40,464 bases of DNA from a virus. Positions 6,875 through 14,217 of the stretch are shown here, piece after piece (within the stretch, counting starts at the first letter, position 1; the number at the start of each line of letters is the position of its first letter). The notes beneath the pieces were generated by a model, which saw only the letters and a list, made by a program, of their open reading frames with translations, was not told the DNA's origin and ran no database searches. The translations under genes were made by a program, and so were the position numbers. Location of the stretch: IMG/VR virus record IMGVR_UViG_3300032893_000823, positions 1 to 40,464 of that record; one strand, given 5' to 3'.

Positions 6875-7321
6875 ATGGTATGGCTACTATCAGTGATTTT
6901 TCTCTTGATGACTGTCTTTCTGTACTGTCTGGGTGGTCAGACGATGCTCTGGACCAGAAGGTATCTGCTGCCCACCCTGCAAGCTGCCTTGACTTTGGTA
7001 CTTGGCTTCTATCTAGGTATCCCATGGTACATTAGCCTCGTACCGCTGCTATGGATGGCCAGCTGGGTCCTGCCGGCAGGCAAGAACTGGCTTACAGACC
7101 TTCTAATGGGCCTGGAGGCCTCAGTGCCCATAATCGTAGGCATCGGGCTGTTTCACACAAATTGGTGGCTTCTAGGCCTAATTCCGGCCATTTGCGGCCT
7201 ATTTGTGCCGGACTTGCCGGCTACTAACATAAAAGGTACTCCGTATCAAATAGAATGGAGAGACGTGTTAAGATCAGGAATGGTTGGAGCAGTATGGATT
7301 GCCGTACTGGTGCTAAAATGA
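6875..7321 (+). CDS. Four-helix inner-membrane protein
   Basis: The 148 residues are strongly hydrophobic, with segments at about 1-20, 30-50, 53-70 and 83-110 and another at the C-terminal end. It follows AAAGGAGGAGGT with short spacing, and its TGA overlaps the ATG of the E1-beta-like gene (ATGA), so the two are coupled. An integral membrane protein placed between two TPP-enzyme subunits suggests that the enzyme or its product works at the membrane. The family is unrecognised and a transport role is only a guess. Confidence 0.7.
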   Translation: MVWLLSVIFLLMTVFLYCLGGQTMLWTRRYLLPTLQAALTLVLGFYLGIPWYISLVPLLWMASWVLPAGKNWLTDLLMGLEASVPIIVGIGLFHTNWWLLGLIPAICGLFVPDLPATNIKGTPYQIEWRDVLRSGMVGAVWIAVLVLK

Positions 7322-7860
7322 CCCAAATAGAAGTCATAAAACAGGAGTGTGAGAAATATGCGAAACTTCCTGGAGCTTTATTTATTGGCTATAATACTGT
7401 TTTTGGTTCTCGCATGTACGGCACTCTGGATGGAGTTTCAGTGGATCGCTGCCTGGAAGCTCCTGTGGCTGAAAACCTTATGGCTGGGATGGCTATTGGT
7501 ATGGCTCTACAAGGGATGCGCCCTGTTGTTTGCTTCGAGCGTCACGACTTTGTCTTGCTGGCTCTTGATGCGCTGGTTAATCATATCGATAAGTTAGGAT
7601 GGATTTCAGGGGACCAGTTTAAGTTGCCGATTGTAATTAGGATGATAACGGGAGCTAGTGGGCCGCTGAAGGCAGGGCCGATGCACACACAGAAACATGT
7701 AGCATCGATACGAATGATGATGAAATACACTCCTGTTATAGCTCCAGCCTACGCAGGAGAATTTGAACAAGCTTGGGATATGGTAGGAAAGACTAAGAGT
7801 GGCGCGGTTGTGATTGTTGAGCATAAGGATTTGTATAATTGCCCCCTGCTTCCCCGCTGA
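7318..7860 (+). CDS. TPP enzyme, E1-beta-like subunit (pyrimidine-binding domain only)
   Basis: The 180-residue protein matches the first domain of E1-beta and transketolase-like enzymes. APVAENLMAGMAIGMALQG carries the catalytic Glu (about 52) that activates thiamine, followed by MRPVV, DFVLLALDALVNHIDK and a closing VVIVEHKDLY. Usual E1-beta proteins continue for about 120 residues into a transketolase C-terminal domain, which is absent. The protein stops cleanly at the domain boundary. The start at 7318 is chosen for its ATGA coupling; an in-frame ATG at 7255 would lie well inside the membrane gene. It most likely pairs with the product of 6189-6851. Confidence 0.85.
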   Translation: MTQIEVIKQECEKYAKLPGALFIGYNTVFGSRMYGTLDGVSVDRCLEAPVAENLMAGMAIGMALQGMRPVVCFERHDFVLLALDALVNHIDKLGWISGDQFKLPIVIRMITGASGPLKAGPMHTQKHVASIRMMMKYTPVIAPAYAGEFEQAWDMVGKTKSGAVVIVEHKDLYNCPLLPR

Positions 7861-7876
7861 AAACAAACGGGGGCAG
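7846..7876 (+). terminator. GC-rich hairpin over the stop codon of the E1-beta gene
   Basis: CTGC-TT-CCCCG (7846-7856) pairs with CGGGG-GCAG (7868-7876), nine pairs with a two-base bulge and an 11-base loop that holds the TGA stop. There is no T-run afterwards, so it may be a weak or factor-assisted terminator or an mRNA end-stabiliser. Confidence 0.4.
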
Positions 7877-7990
7877 CTAGGGCGCGTCAGAACCGTCCTT
7901 GGTTCGACCTTGTTCGTCCGAGGGCACCTATGTTAGCTATGCTGCCTGGAAGCTAACTCTGGCGGGGGGCATTACATCTAGGAGGAAAGT
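7861..7990 (+). promoter_or_regulatory. 130-base structured intergenic leader
   Basis: No gene is seen here. The stretch is GC-rich and holds several inverted repeats: GTTAGCT/AGCTAAC (7932-7938, 7951-7957), a long-range GGCAGC/GCTGCC (7872-7877, 7941-7946) and AACC/GGTT (7891-7894, 7901-7904). It ends in AGGAGG before the gene at 7991. It does not match a tRNA or a riboswitch that I know. Confidence 0.35.
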
Positions 7991-8344
7991 ATGGAAATGC
8001 CGTGGAGTAAGAAGAAAGAAGAAGCAAAGAAGCCCGAGGTGCCTAGGGCACCAGAACCTGAGAAGCTGGAAAGTAATGTAACACTTCCCCCGGAACCGGA
8101 GCAGGCTACTACACCTAAGACGGTTGAGCCGATTCAGTCTCCGGTGCCCGTGGTGGAAGCTGTGGCACCACAAGCACCTAAACCAGTCGTCGATGCTTTC
8201 ACCCTAGCTATGTTCATATGGGCCATGTACCGCATGAATATTATCACAAGAATTCAGGTGAGGGATTTCCTTAATATCATCAAACGGGGAGATTGGCCGG
8301 CAGATGTGGTGAAGTATTTAACGGATGAGGTGAAGAAATTATGA
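7991..8344 (+). CDS. Unrecognised protein with Pro/Glu/Lys-rich linker and helical C-terminus
   Basis: The 117-residue protein starts with a basic KKKEEAKK segment, then a long stretch of Pro, Glu and Val to about residue 66 that is likely disordered, and then a helical domain (DAFTLAMFIWAMYRMN and VRDFLNIIKRGDWPADVVKYL). The start follows AGGAGGAAAGT. Its TGA overlaps the ATG of the next small gene. Its place at the head of the recombination block suggests a DNA-transaction accessory protein, but no family is recognised. Confidence 0.65.
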   Translation: MEMPWSKKKEEAKKPEVPRAPEPEKLESNVTLPPEPEQATTPKTVEPIQSPVPVVEAVAPQAPKPVVDAFTLAMFIWAMYRMNIITRIQVRDFLNIIKRGDWPADVVKYLTDEVKKL

Positions 8345-8451
8345 GCGACTTAGCTGACAGGATTGCAAAGCTAAGAGAGCGAAGATTCGAGAGTAAGCGA
8401 AAGAAAAAGAAAAGAGCCCAAAATGATAAGCAAAACAAGAACAAAGTCTAA
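8341..8451 (+). CDS. 36-residue highly basic peptide
   Basis: An ATG overlapping the previous stop (ATGA) opens a short frame that begins MSDLADRIAKLRERRFESKR and continues into a Lys-rich tail. It would be an amphipathic helix with a nucleic-acid-binding tail. The coupling and the tight packing with the next gene support it, but its size makes it uncertain. Confidence 0.5.
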   Translation: MSDLADRIAKLRERRFESKRKKKKRAQNDKQNKNKV

Positions 8452-8584
8452 ATGCCAGCATGTTAGGTTGACACTGAAGTTAGGCGGCTACGTCTGCATT
8501 ACCTGCCGAAAAGTAATATTCGAGCCCAATGCATTAGGAGAATACAAGGATATGGAATATGCCAAAGCACAAAACAGAGTTTGA
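8423..8584 (+). CDS. 53-residue zinc-ribbon-like protein
   Basis: Starting inside the previous small gene, this frame codes for a protein with a CxH...CxxC arrangement (Cys 11, His 13, Cys 25, Cys 28; VCITCRKVIF), a likely single zinc site. It ends 26 bases inside the RecB-type nuclease gene. Such small zinc ribbons are common in phage replication blocks. No specific family is recognised. Confidence 0.5.
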   Translation: MISKTRTKSKCQHVRLTLKLGGYVCITCRKVIFEPNALGEYKDMEYAKAQNRV

Positions 8585-9419
8585 CTTTACAGCTCTTGAC
8601 ACATATCAAACGTGTCAGCGCAAATATAACTACCGCATCAACCAAGGAATCGTCGGTAAAAAACCCCCAATCGCAGCTGACTTTGGCAAGTGTATCCATC
8701 TAGCCTTAGACAGCTGGTACAAAAACAAGGACGTGGAACATGCTATTGAAATATTTAAAGCGACTTATGTCGAGAGTGTGGAAGATGATAAGCGCACCCA
8801 CAAAATGGGAGAATGGATATTACGTAACTACCATAGTAAATATGTTGACCAACCAATCGAAGTCTTATCGACTGAGCGAGAGTTTACCTTACCCCTTCCG
8901 AATGGAAATAGATACATCGGCAGGATTGATAAAATTATACGATGGGACGGAGCTGTTTGGGGAATCGACCATAAAACTACGAGTTCGCTGGGTGATACTT
9001 ATATGCGATTTCACACGCCCAACCTGCAATTTTCCGGTTATGCCTGGGCGATTCGACAGCTTGGCTATCCACTTTGTCAAGGCATCCTGGTCGACGCTAT
9101 ATTGGTTGCAAAAGGACTTCTCGAAACAGCATCACGGGCTAAGCTCGTACCATTGCGCCGAGACTTTGCCTACAGGTCCGAAGCTGATATCGATGAGTTC
9201 TTGTCCGTGGTAACATCGTTGCAGCAGGACATATACTCCAGGGAGATGAGCCAAAATTGGATTCCTAACTGGAGCGCATGTACTGACTACGGGGAATGCC
9301 CCTATCGAAAGATATGCAAGGAGCCGGTTGAGTTTAGAGAGAAGATCATAGCCAGCGACTATGTGCATGAGCCGTGGGAGCCTAGAAAGGAGACGCCTAA
9401 TGACGCAAGATCAAATTGA
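8559..9419 (+). CDS. RecB/Cas4-family PD-(D/E)XK exonuclease with Fe-S cluster
   Basis: The 286-residue protein has the full set of a RecB-type nuclease of the PDDEXK_1/Cas4 group: Cys 19 in TYQTCQRKY, His 47 in GKCIHLALD, Asp 124 in GRIDKI, Asp 137-x-Lys 139 in GIDHKTT and a QFSGYAWA motif. A C-terminal Cys trio (241, 247, 253; CTDYGECPYRKIC) completes a four-Cys site for a [4Fe-4S] cluster with Cys 19. It would resect DNA ends for recombination together with the Sak4-like ATPase downstream. It starts within the preceding zinc-ribbon gene, after AAGGA. Confidence 0.85.
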   Translation: MPKHKTEFDFTALDTYQTCQRKYNYRINQGIVGKKPPIAADFGKCIHLALDSWYKNKDVEHAIEIFKATYVESVEDDKRTHKMGEWILRNYHSKYVDQPIEVLSTEREFTLPLPNGNRYIGRIDKIIRWDGAVWGIDHKTTSSLGDTYMRFHTPNLQFSGYAWAIRQLGYPLCQGILVDAILVAKGLLETASRAKLVPLRRDFAYRSEADIDEFLSVVTSLQQDIYSREMSQNWIPNWSACTDYGECPYRKICKEPVEFREKIIASDYVHEPWEPRKETPNDARSN

Positions 9420-9588
9420 GATTCGTATTATCAGGCTGGAGGAGACTGTAAAGGGGCTTATTGAGCTAAAGTACTTACTGCAAAAAGTATTAGGGAGCGC
9501 AGAGAAGCAGCTGGCTTTAACTAACGAGCTGCTTGAATCTATCAACGAGCTTAGAATGGATATAGCTAAAACGGAGGTGCGAAAATGA
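9400..9588 (+). CDS. 62-residue coiled-coil protein
   Basis: The frame from 9400 follows AAGGAGACGCCTA and gives a fully helical, heptad-like product (IRIIRLEETVKGLIELKYLL and LALTNELLESINELRMDI). It overlaps the nuclease gene by 20 bases and the next gene by four. It probably forms a dimer or a bundle; the partner is unknown. Confidence 0.6.
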   Translation: MTQDQIEIRIIRLEETVKGLIELKYLLQKVLGSAEKQLALTNELLESINELRMDIAKTEVRK

Positions 9589-9920
9589 GGATGTTGGGTG
9601 ATTGGATAAGGATAAGGCTCGTCGATAGGCCACGTGGCGCGGATTTGGCGCTGCCTGAAGGGTACGAGCGCAACGTGCAAGATGAGGATACGCTTTTCAT
9701 GGTGCTTGAGACTGGACCTGCCGTAAATAACGTGAGGACTGGACACATCATCGTATGCAGCTTCATGTCAGGCATGTTTAGGTTTAAGCTGCCAGACGAT
9801 GATTTTAAGAGTTTTGCAATCAGAGAGGGAGATGTTTTGGGAATAGTAACTCCCAATGAGGTAAAGCCTAAAATTCAACAAGGAGGAAGTGATGACAGAA
9901 TTGGACTTATCGGCACATAA
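9585..9920 (+). CDS. GroES-like co-chaperonin
   Basis: The 111-residue product follows the pattern of GroES/Cpn10: an early strand with a Gly/Leu/Pro loop (RPRGADLALPEG, like the mobile loop), VLETGPAV in the position of GroES VVAVGPG, VRTGHIIVCS for the VKVGD segment and a closing AIREGDVLGIV. Phage co-chaperonins such as T4 gp31 work with host GroEL to fold the capsid protein. Here it lies in the early recombination block and is coupled by ATGA overlap. The sequence match is to fold pattern, so another small beta-barrel protein remains possible. Confidence 0.55.
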   Translation: MRMLGDWIRIRLVDRPRGADLALPEGYERNVQDEDTLFMVLETGPAVNNVRTGHIIVCSFMSGMFRFKLPDDDFKSFAIREGDVLGIVTPNEVKPKIQQGGSDDRIGLIGT

Positions 9921-10671
9921 GCCGGAGATTCGAAAGATTTTAGTGATTGGGATGGAGGGGGCTGGCAAGACTAACTTCATTGGCACGATGCCAAAGCCTA
10001 TTTACCTCTTTAGCTTCGATAAGGGGTATGATACATTGGCTGGGATGCCTGGCATCACGGTTGGGCTTTGTATGGATGAAGATAGGTATAGGCCACGTGC
10101 TTACGCGGATTTCAAGAGTAAGTTTGATGAGCTTCGTCGGGGAAAGAAGTATAAGTGGCCTGATGGGAGGGAGGAAGCTTACAAGACAATAGCACTAGAT
10201 AGCCTAAGCTTCCTATCGACGCTGCTTTATGACCACGAGCAGCGGGTCAACAATAGCATCGACAAGCAAGGAGGATTTGGCGTATGGGGGAATGTCAAGT
10301 CGAAATTGCAAGACGTAGTAAATCAGGCCGTACTAGCCAGCGAATACTTTGTATGTACCGCTTTGCTGGAGACCACAAAAGACGATATAACGGGGGAGAT
10401 ATTCTTCGTGCCATCTATGATGGGCTCAATGAAAAACGAGGTTGGCGCGTGGTTCGATGCCGTTTTCTACATGACTGTGGACAAGAGCCCGGCAGATGGA
10501 ACCAAGAAGTACAAGATGCTGACGGTGGGAGACAGAAGGCAGAAGGCTAAGGTGAGGCTGCCTAGCAGCATCAGCAACGTGATAAGCGCAATTGAGGAGC
10601 CAACATATGCAGGTTTGATGGCTAAGATTGACGCGGCACTTAAACAGAGCGCAGAGCTCACAACTAAATAA
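9892..10671 (+). CDS. Sak4-like RecA-fold ATPase (AAA_24 family)
   Basis: The 259-residue protein has a Walker A motif GMEGAGKT (20-27), a strand-plus-acidic IALDSLSFL as Walker B, and the compact RecA-like layout of phage Sak4/AAA_24 nucleotide-binding proteins. These promote single-strand annealing or strand exchange in phage recombination. The ATG at 9892 is preferred to a GTG three bases earlier, with AGGAGG five bases ahead. A RecB-type nuclease upstream and a putative ssDNA-binding protein downstream complete a typical Sak4 recombination module. Confidence 0.8.
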   Translation: MTELDLSAHKPEIRKILVIGMEGAGKTNFIGTMPKPIYLFSFDKGYDTLAGMPGITVGLCMDEDRYRPRAYADFKSKFDELRRGKKYKWPDGREEAYKTIALDSLSFLSTLLYDHEQRVNNSIDKQGGFGVWGNVKSKLQDVVNQAVLASEYFVCTALLETTKDDITGEIFFVPSMMGSMKNEVGAWFDAVFYMTVDKSPADGTKKYKMLTVGDRRQKAKVRLPSSISNVISAIEEPTYAGLMAKIDAALKQSAELTTK

Positions 10672-10682
10672 AGGAGAATAAG

Positions 10683-11105
10683 ATGGCAAGAATTACGGCA
10701 AATCCGCAGGCAGAAGCAGATGCTGGTTTCGATATTGCAGCTCCGGGAATTTACCCTATGCGTATCGAAGGTAGTAAAAACATGGCAGCAATTACGGAGT
10801 TTGACAGCAAGACTACGGCGGGCAATAGGGGGCTTAAGATCAGGCTCGTCTTTGCTGACCCTACAGCTGTCAATACTATCAAAGGGATGCCGGCCAAAAA
10901 TCTTGGCAGCATCATTGATAATAGCATCCTTATCTCACCGCCGGAGAAGCAAGGAAAGTTACGCAGCTTGGTTGAGGCAGCAGGGCTGCCATGGGCTGAT
11001 TTTGATACGGAGCAGCTGGAAGGGATGACAGTGCAAGCGAAGGTTGATATTGAGGAGTATAAAGGAGAGCAACGTAATGTTATACGTCGCTACTTGAAGC
11101 CATGA
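10683..11105 (+). CDS. Putative ssDNA-binding protein (DUF669-like)
   Basis: The 140-residue protein follows the Sak4-like gene by 11 bases and begins after AAAGGAGAATAAG. It has a beta-rich core (GIYPMRIEGS, GLKIRLVFAD, GMTVQAKVDIEEYKG) and ends in IRRYLKP. Size, position and strand pattern fit the DUF669/OB-fold-like ssDNA-binding proteins that accompany Sak4 in phages. The link rests mainly on gene order. A stop/ATG overlap couples it to the next gene. Confidence 0.5.
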   Translation: MARITANPQAEADAGFDIAAPGIYPMRIEGSKNMAAITEFDSKTTAGNRGLKIRLVFADPTAVNTIKGMPAKNLGSIIDNSILISPPEKQGKLRSLVEAAGLPWADFDTEQLEGMTVQAKVDIEEYKGEQRNVIRRYLKP

Positions 11106-11623
11106 CACCGGAACTGCTATTACAGGTTGTCAGCACACTTATGCAGCCGATGAGCCAGGGGCAGCGCTACGAAGTGCTGGGACGCATCACGGCGCTGGTG
11201 ATGTCAGGACATGCGCCTGTTGTGGGATCAACTAAACAAGACAATCCTCCAGGATACAGCATAGCTGTACCACCACCCGCAGCCCCAATGCAGCCGACAG
11301 GCAACGTCATAATCAACAAGGGGCAGGAGTGCATGTGTGACCTGTGTCAGAAGGTAATATACCAAATAGGCATCGATGTGCGCGAGAACATGAACAAGAA
11401 GGATTTTGTGGCCTGCTTCCTGCCACAGAATGGTGCACCGGCACTAAAGATGCCCCTTGATACGTGGGCTGACACGGCAGGCAACCTGGCAATAGACTGC
11501 CCGCTGTGCAAAGGTGACAAGAGTTTGTGGATCAAAGGAAAAGGCGACCTGCCATATCGGGACACGCCGCAAAGAGATGATAATGGACGCACAGATACAA
11601 GCGGTGGGGCCAGTTCCATCTAG
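11102..11623 (+). CDS. Unrecognised protein with two CxxC zinc motifs
   Basis: This 173-residue protein has a helical N-terminus (to about 40), a Pro-rich middle, then CMCDLCQKVIY and, about 70 residues later, CPLCKGDKSLW, probably one zinc site made of two CxxC knuckles. It starts by ATGA overlap with the previous gene and runs about 40 bases into the polymerase gene in another frame. Its fixed place between recombination and polymerase genes suggests a DNA-processing helper. Family not recognised. Confidence 0.65.
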   Translation: MTPELLLQVVSTLMQPMSQGQRYEVLGRITALVMSGHAPVVGSTKQDNPPGYSIAVPPPAAPMQPTGNVIINKGQECMCDLCQKVIYQIGIDVRENMNKKDFVACFLPQNGAPALKMPLDTWADTAGNLAIDCPLCKGDKSLWIKGKGDLPYRDTPQRDDNGRTDTSGGASSI

Positions 11624-13865
11624 GATTATGATTGTGGGCGAGAGTCCAGGAGAACAGGAGATCAAAGAGGGTATTCCCTTTGTGGGGCCCTCCGGGAGGA
11701 TTTTAGATGGGTTACTTAGAGATGCAGGAATTGTTAGGGAACAGTGCTACATCACAAACGTGGTTAACTGGAGGCCAGAGCACCCCTTCGAATCTTTCTA
11801 CACCGATGACAGCCATCGAAGCGCATATGATGAGTCTGTCAGGCAACTACACCGTACAATCTCAAATGTCAATCCCAATGTCGTTGTATGTTTGGGAGAA
11901 CATGCCCTCAGAGCAGTTACAGGAAATGAGGGAATCTCCAAGTGGAGGGGTAGTGTGGTTTCAGGAATCACTGGTCACAAATGCATCGCAACCTTCCACC
12001 CCGCTGCCATCGCCCGCGAATGGTCGTTCCGTGCGGCCACGCTCATTGACTTTCAGCGAGTTCTTGTTGAGTCGGCATTCCCGGAAATCAGGCAACAGGA
12101 GAGACGACTTGAAACCTGTAGACAACGAGATTCCGTTTTAGAGGCTATTAAACAGTGTGGGGAGGCAGAATATGTCACCTTCGACATCGAGACAGAAGCG
12201 AACCAGATTACCGCAATCGCTCTATCACCTAGTAATCGACCCGACTGGGCAGTATGTATTCCGTTTTGGTTTGGGGGATCGGGAAGTTTGTGGAGTCAGG
12301 AAGATGAGGTTGCCATTTGGGAGGCTCTGCGGACGTTGCTTACAGACAGCAGGATCGGAAAGATTGGCCATAATGTCTCCTTTGACATTGAGTTCATTGA
12401 ACGATCTCTCGGATGGAGGGTAGGGCCTATTGCCTTTGACACCATGCTTGGGATGCACTGCCTGTATCCTGAGCTGCCTAAAGCACTCTCCTTCGCTGTA
12501 AGCATCTATACAGACCATCCATACTATAAGGCGGATTTGCATAGCAAGGACGCAGAGACGTTCTTTCGATACAATGCTACAGATGCGTGCCTAACAGCAG
12601 AGATCGCCTTGAAGTTGATGCAGGAGATTAAAGAAGATGGATTGTGGCAGTTTTACCACGACTACATTCATGGCCTAATCGATCCCCTGCTGGCGATGCA
12701 GAAGCGCGGTGTAGGGTACGACTACCTCAAACGCAACAGCATCAAGAAGCGTATGCAGGAGGAAGTTGCAGTCCTGACGAAGAACCTAATTGCATCGGTG
12801 GGTCACGAGCTAAACATCAACAGTCCCAAGCAGATGAAAGAGTGGCTATATGGAGAGCTCAAGTACAAGACGAAAACTAAGAAGCGAAAGAGTACAGGTG
12901 AGGAAACCATCACGGCCGACGAAGATGCCCTTGAAGACCTCTACCGAGAAACGAAAGATGAGAGGCTCAAGACAATCATTAAGATCAGGGAGAAGACGAA
13001 GATCATCTCGACCTATCTCGACATGCGACTCGATGAGGATAAAAGAATTCGCTGCACGTACAACATCACAGGGACGGAAACGGGCCGCTTGTCAAGCTCA
13101 GCAACTCTACGAGGAACTGGTGGAAATCTGCAAAATATCCCGAATGGTGGCATCCGAAGCCTATTTGTGGCCGACGAGGGATGCGTCTTCATTAATGCCG
13201 ACCTTAGCCAAGCTGAAGCAAGGGTTGTTGCATACCTTGCAGGAGAGCAGAGACTTATCAGAGTCTTTGAGGAAGGTGGTGACATCCACCGCAAGAATGC
13301 GGCAGTTATCTTCAAGTGCCAAGAATCTGAAGTGACGGATGAGCAAAGACAGCTGGCTAAGCGTGTTGTACATGCGAGCAACTATGGCATGGGGCCTATC
13401 ACGTTTGCTAAGCAGTGCGGTATTGAGACAGCGCAGGCGAAGAAGCTGCTTAATCAATATTTTGCAACCTACCCAGAGATTGCTAACTGGCATCTGGATA
13501 TAGCTAGTCAGCTGCGCCGATTCAGGACCCTGACGACACCTTTCGGGCGTAAGAGAACTTTCTTTGATCGCTACAATGAGCAGCTGGTGAAAAAAGGTCT
13601 GGCCTTTATACCACAGTCAACGGTGGCGGATATCATCAATCAGGCTATGATCTGTGCGCATAAAAAGGGAATAGAGCTGCTGCTTCAAGTGCATGATAGC
13701 TTGTTAGTACAGTGCGCAGAGGATAATGTAGCTCAGACGGTGCAGATGCTAAAAGAGTGCATGGACAGGCCAATTGAGATTAATGGGAAGATTCTGCGCA
13801 TACCTGTCGATGTTAAGATAGGAAAGAATTGGGAGGAGATGACAAAGTATGCCTCGCAGCGGTAG
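11583..13865 (+). CDS. Uracil-DNA glycosylase / DNA polymerase I fusion
   Basis: A 760-residue fusion. Residues about 15-165 form a family-4-like uracil-DNA glycosylase (GESPG, PFVGPSGRILD, TNVVNWRP, final FHPAA) without the N-terminal Cys pair of iron-sulphur members. Residues about 195-360 are a proofreading 3'-5' exonuclease with FDIETE (Asp 201, Glu 203), GHNVSFD (Asp 268) and YNATDAC (Asp 334). Residues about 490-760 are a family A polymerase: motif A NADLSQAEAR (Asp 540), motif B LAKRVVHASNYGMG (Lys 593, Tyr 601) and motif C QVHDS (Asp 705). There is no 5' nuclease domain. The same fusion is known in SPO1-like phages. ATG 11577 is an alternative start; AAAGAG suits 11583 better. Confidence 0.95.
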   Translation: MDAQIQAVGPVPSRIMIVGESPGEQEIKEGIPFVGPSGRILDGLLRDAGIVREQCYITNVVNWRPEHPFESFYTDDSHRSAYDESVRQLHRTISNVNPNVVVCLGEHALRAVTGNEGISKWRGSVVSGITGHKCIATFHPAAIAREWSFRAATLIDFQRVLVESAFPEIRQQERRLETCRQRDSVLEAIKQCGEAEYVTFDIETEANQITAIALSPSNRPDWAVCIPFWFGGSGSLWSQEDEVAIWEALRTLLTDSRIGKIGHNVSFDIEFIERSLGWRVGPIAFDTMLGMHCLYPELPKALSFAVSIYTDHPYYKADLHSKDAETFFRYNATDACLTAEIALKLMQEIKEDGLWQFYHDYIHGLIDPLLAMQKRGVGYDYLKRNSIKKRMQEEVAVLTKNLIASVGHELNINSPKQMKEWLYGELKYKTKTKKRKSTGEETITADEDALEDLYRETKDERLKTIIKIREKTKIISTYLDMRLDEDKRIRCTYNITGTETGRLSSSATLRGTGGNLQNIPNGGIRSLFVADEGCVFINADLSQAEARVVAYLAGEQRLIRVFEEGGDIHRKNAAVIFKCQESEVTDEQRQLAKRVVHASNYGMGPITFAKQCGIETAQAKKLLNQYFATYPEIANWHLDIASQLRRFRTLTTPFGRKRTFFDRYNEQLVKKGLAFIPQSTVADIINQAMICAHKKGIELLLQVHDSLLVQCAEDNVAQTVQMLKECMDRPIEINGKILRIPVDVKIGKNWEEMTKYASQR

Positions 13866-14217
13866 AAAAAAAGTTGTACAGAAAATACACTTTGTTCCTA
13901 TTTACCCAGCAAAAGAGGGTCTTGTGGGGTTCGTTTCATTTATCCTATTCGATTCTTTTGCAATAGATGGCGTCGGAGTGCATACAAATTTGAAAAGTGG
14001 CGGCTATAGATTGCTTTTCCCAGGAAAAAAATTAACAAACGGCACAAGCATATCGTTCATCCGCCCGCTTAATGCCGCTATAGAAAGATTTATAGCAGAA
14101 GAAGTAACTAAGGTAGTGTCCTCAGTCCTTTATAAAAATCTTCCTAACTTCATTCCCCAGCAGCGCCCTTATTTGCCCGATGCCTCCCAGCAGCAGACCA
14201 ATGAGCCATCCGCTTAG
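13849..14217 (+). CDS. SpoVG-like small protein
   Basis: The 122-residue product overlaps the polymerase gene by 17 bases. Its core (GFVSFILFDSFAIDGVGVHT, YRLLFPGKKLTNG, FIRPLNAAIERFI) follows the pattern of SpoVG: two strands, a PxRK-like element, an I-x-x-P-L-N turn and a final helix. SpoVG-family proteins bind nucleic acids and several phages carry a version near replication genes. It is the last gene of the rightward block and its end overlaps the oppositely directed late operon by 68 bases. The match is by pattern only. Confidence 0.5.
   Translation: MPRSGRKKVVQKIHFVPIYPAKEGLVGFVSFILFDSFAIDGVGVHTNLKSGGYRLLFPGKKLTNGTSISFIRPLNAAIERFIAEEVTKVVSSVLYKNLPNFIPQQRPYLPDASQQQTNEPSA

Noticed and set aside
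6880-7035. Short plus-strand frame starting at ATG 6880, well spaced from AGGAGG
   Set aside because: It lies wholly inside the 148-residue membrane gene, which is longer, has clear membrane helices and is coupled to the E1-beta gene.
7834-7839. TATAAT inside the E1-beta gene as a promoter for the 7991 gene
   Set aside because: No -35 at a usable distance and no extended -10; likely coding chance.
1073-7860. DNA base hypermodification pathway as the main explanation of the accessory block
   Set aside because: No thymidylate-synthase-like hydroxymethylase, base kinase or known hypermodification gene is in the window. It is kept only as an alternative to glycan or envelope modification.
7895-7915. 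GGTTCGA resembling a tRNA T-loop
   Set aside because: The flanking stems do not pair, and no anticodon arm or acceptor stem can be built around it.
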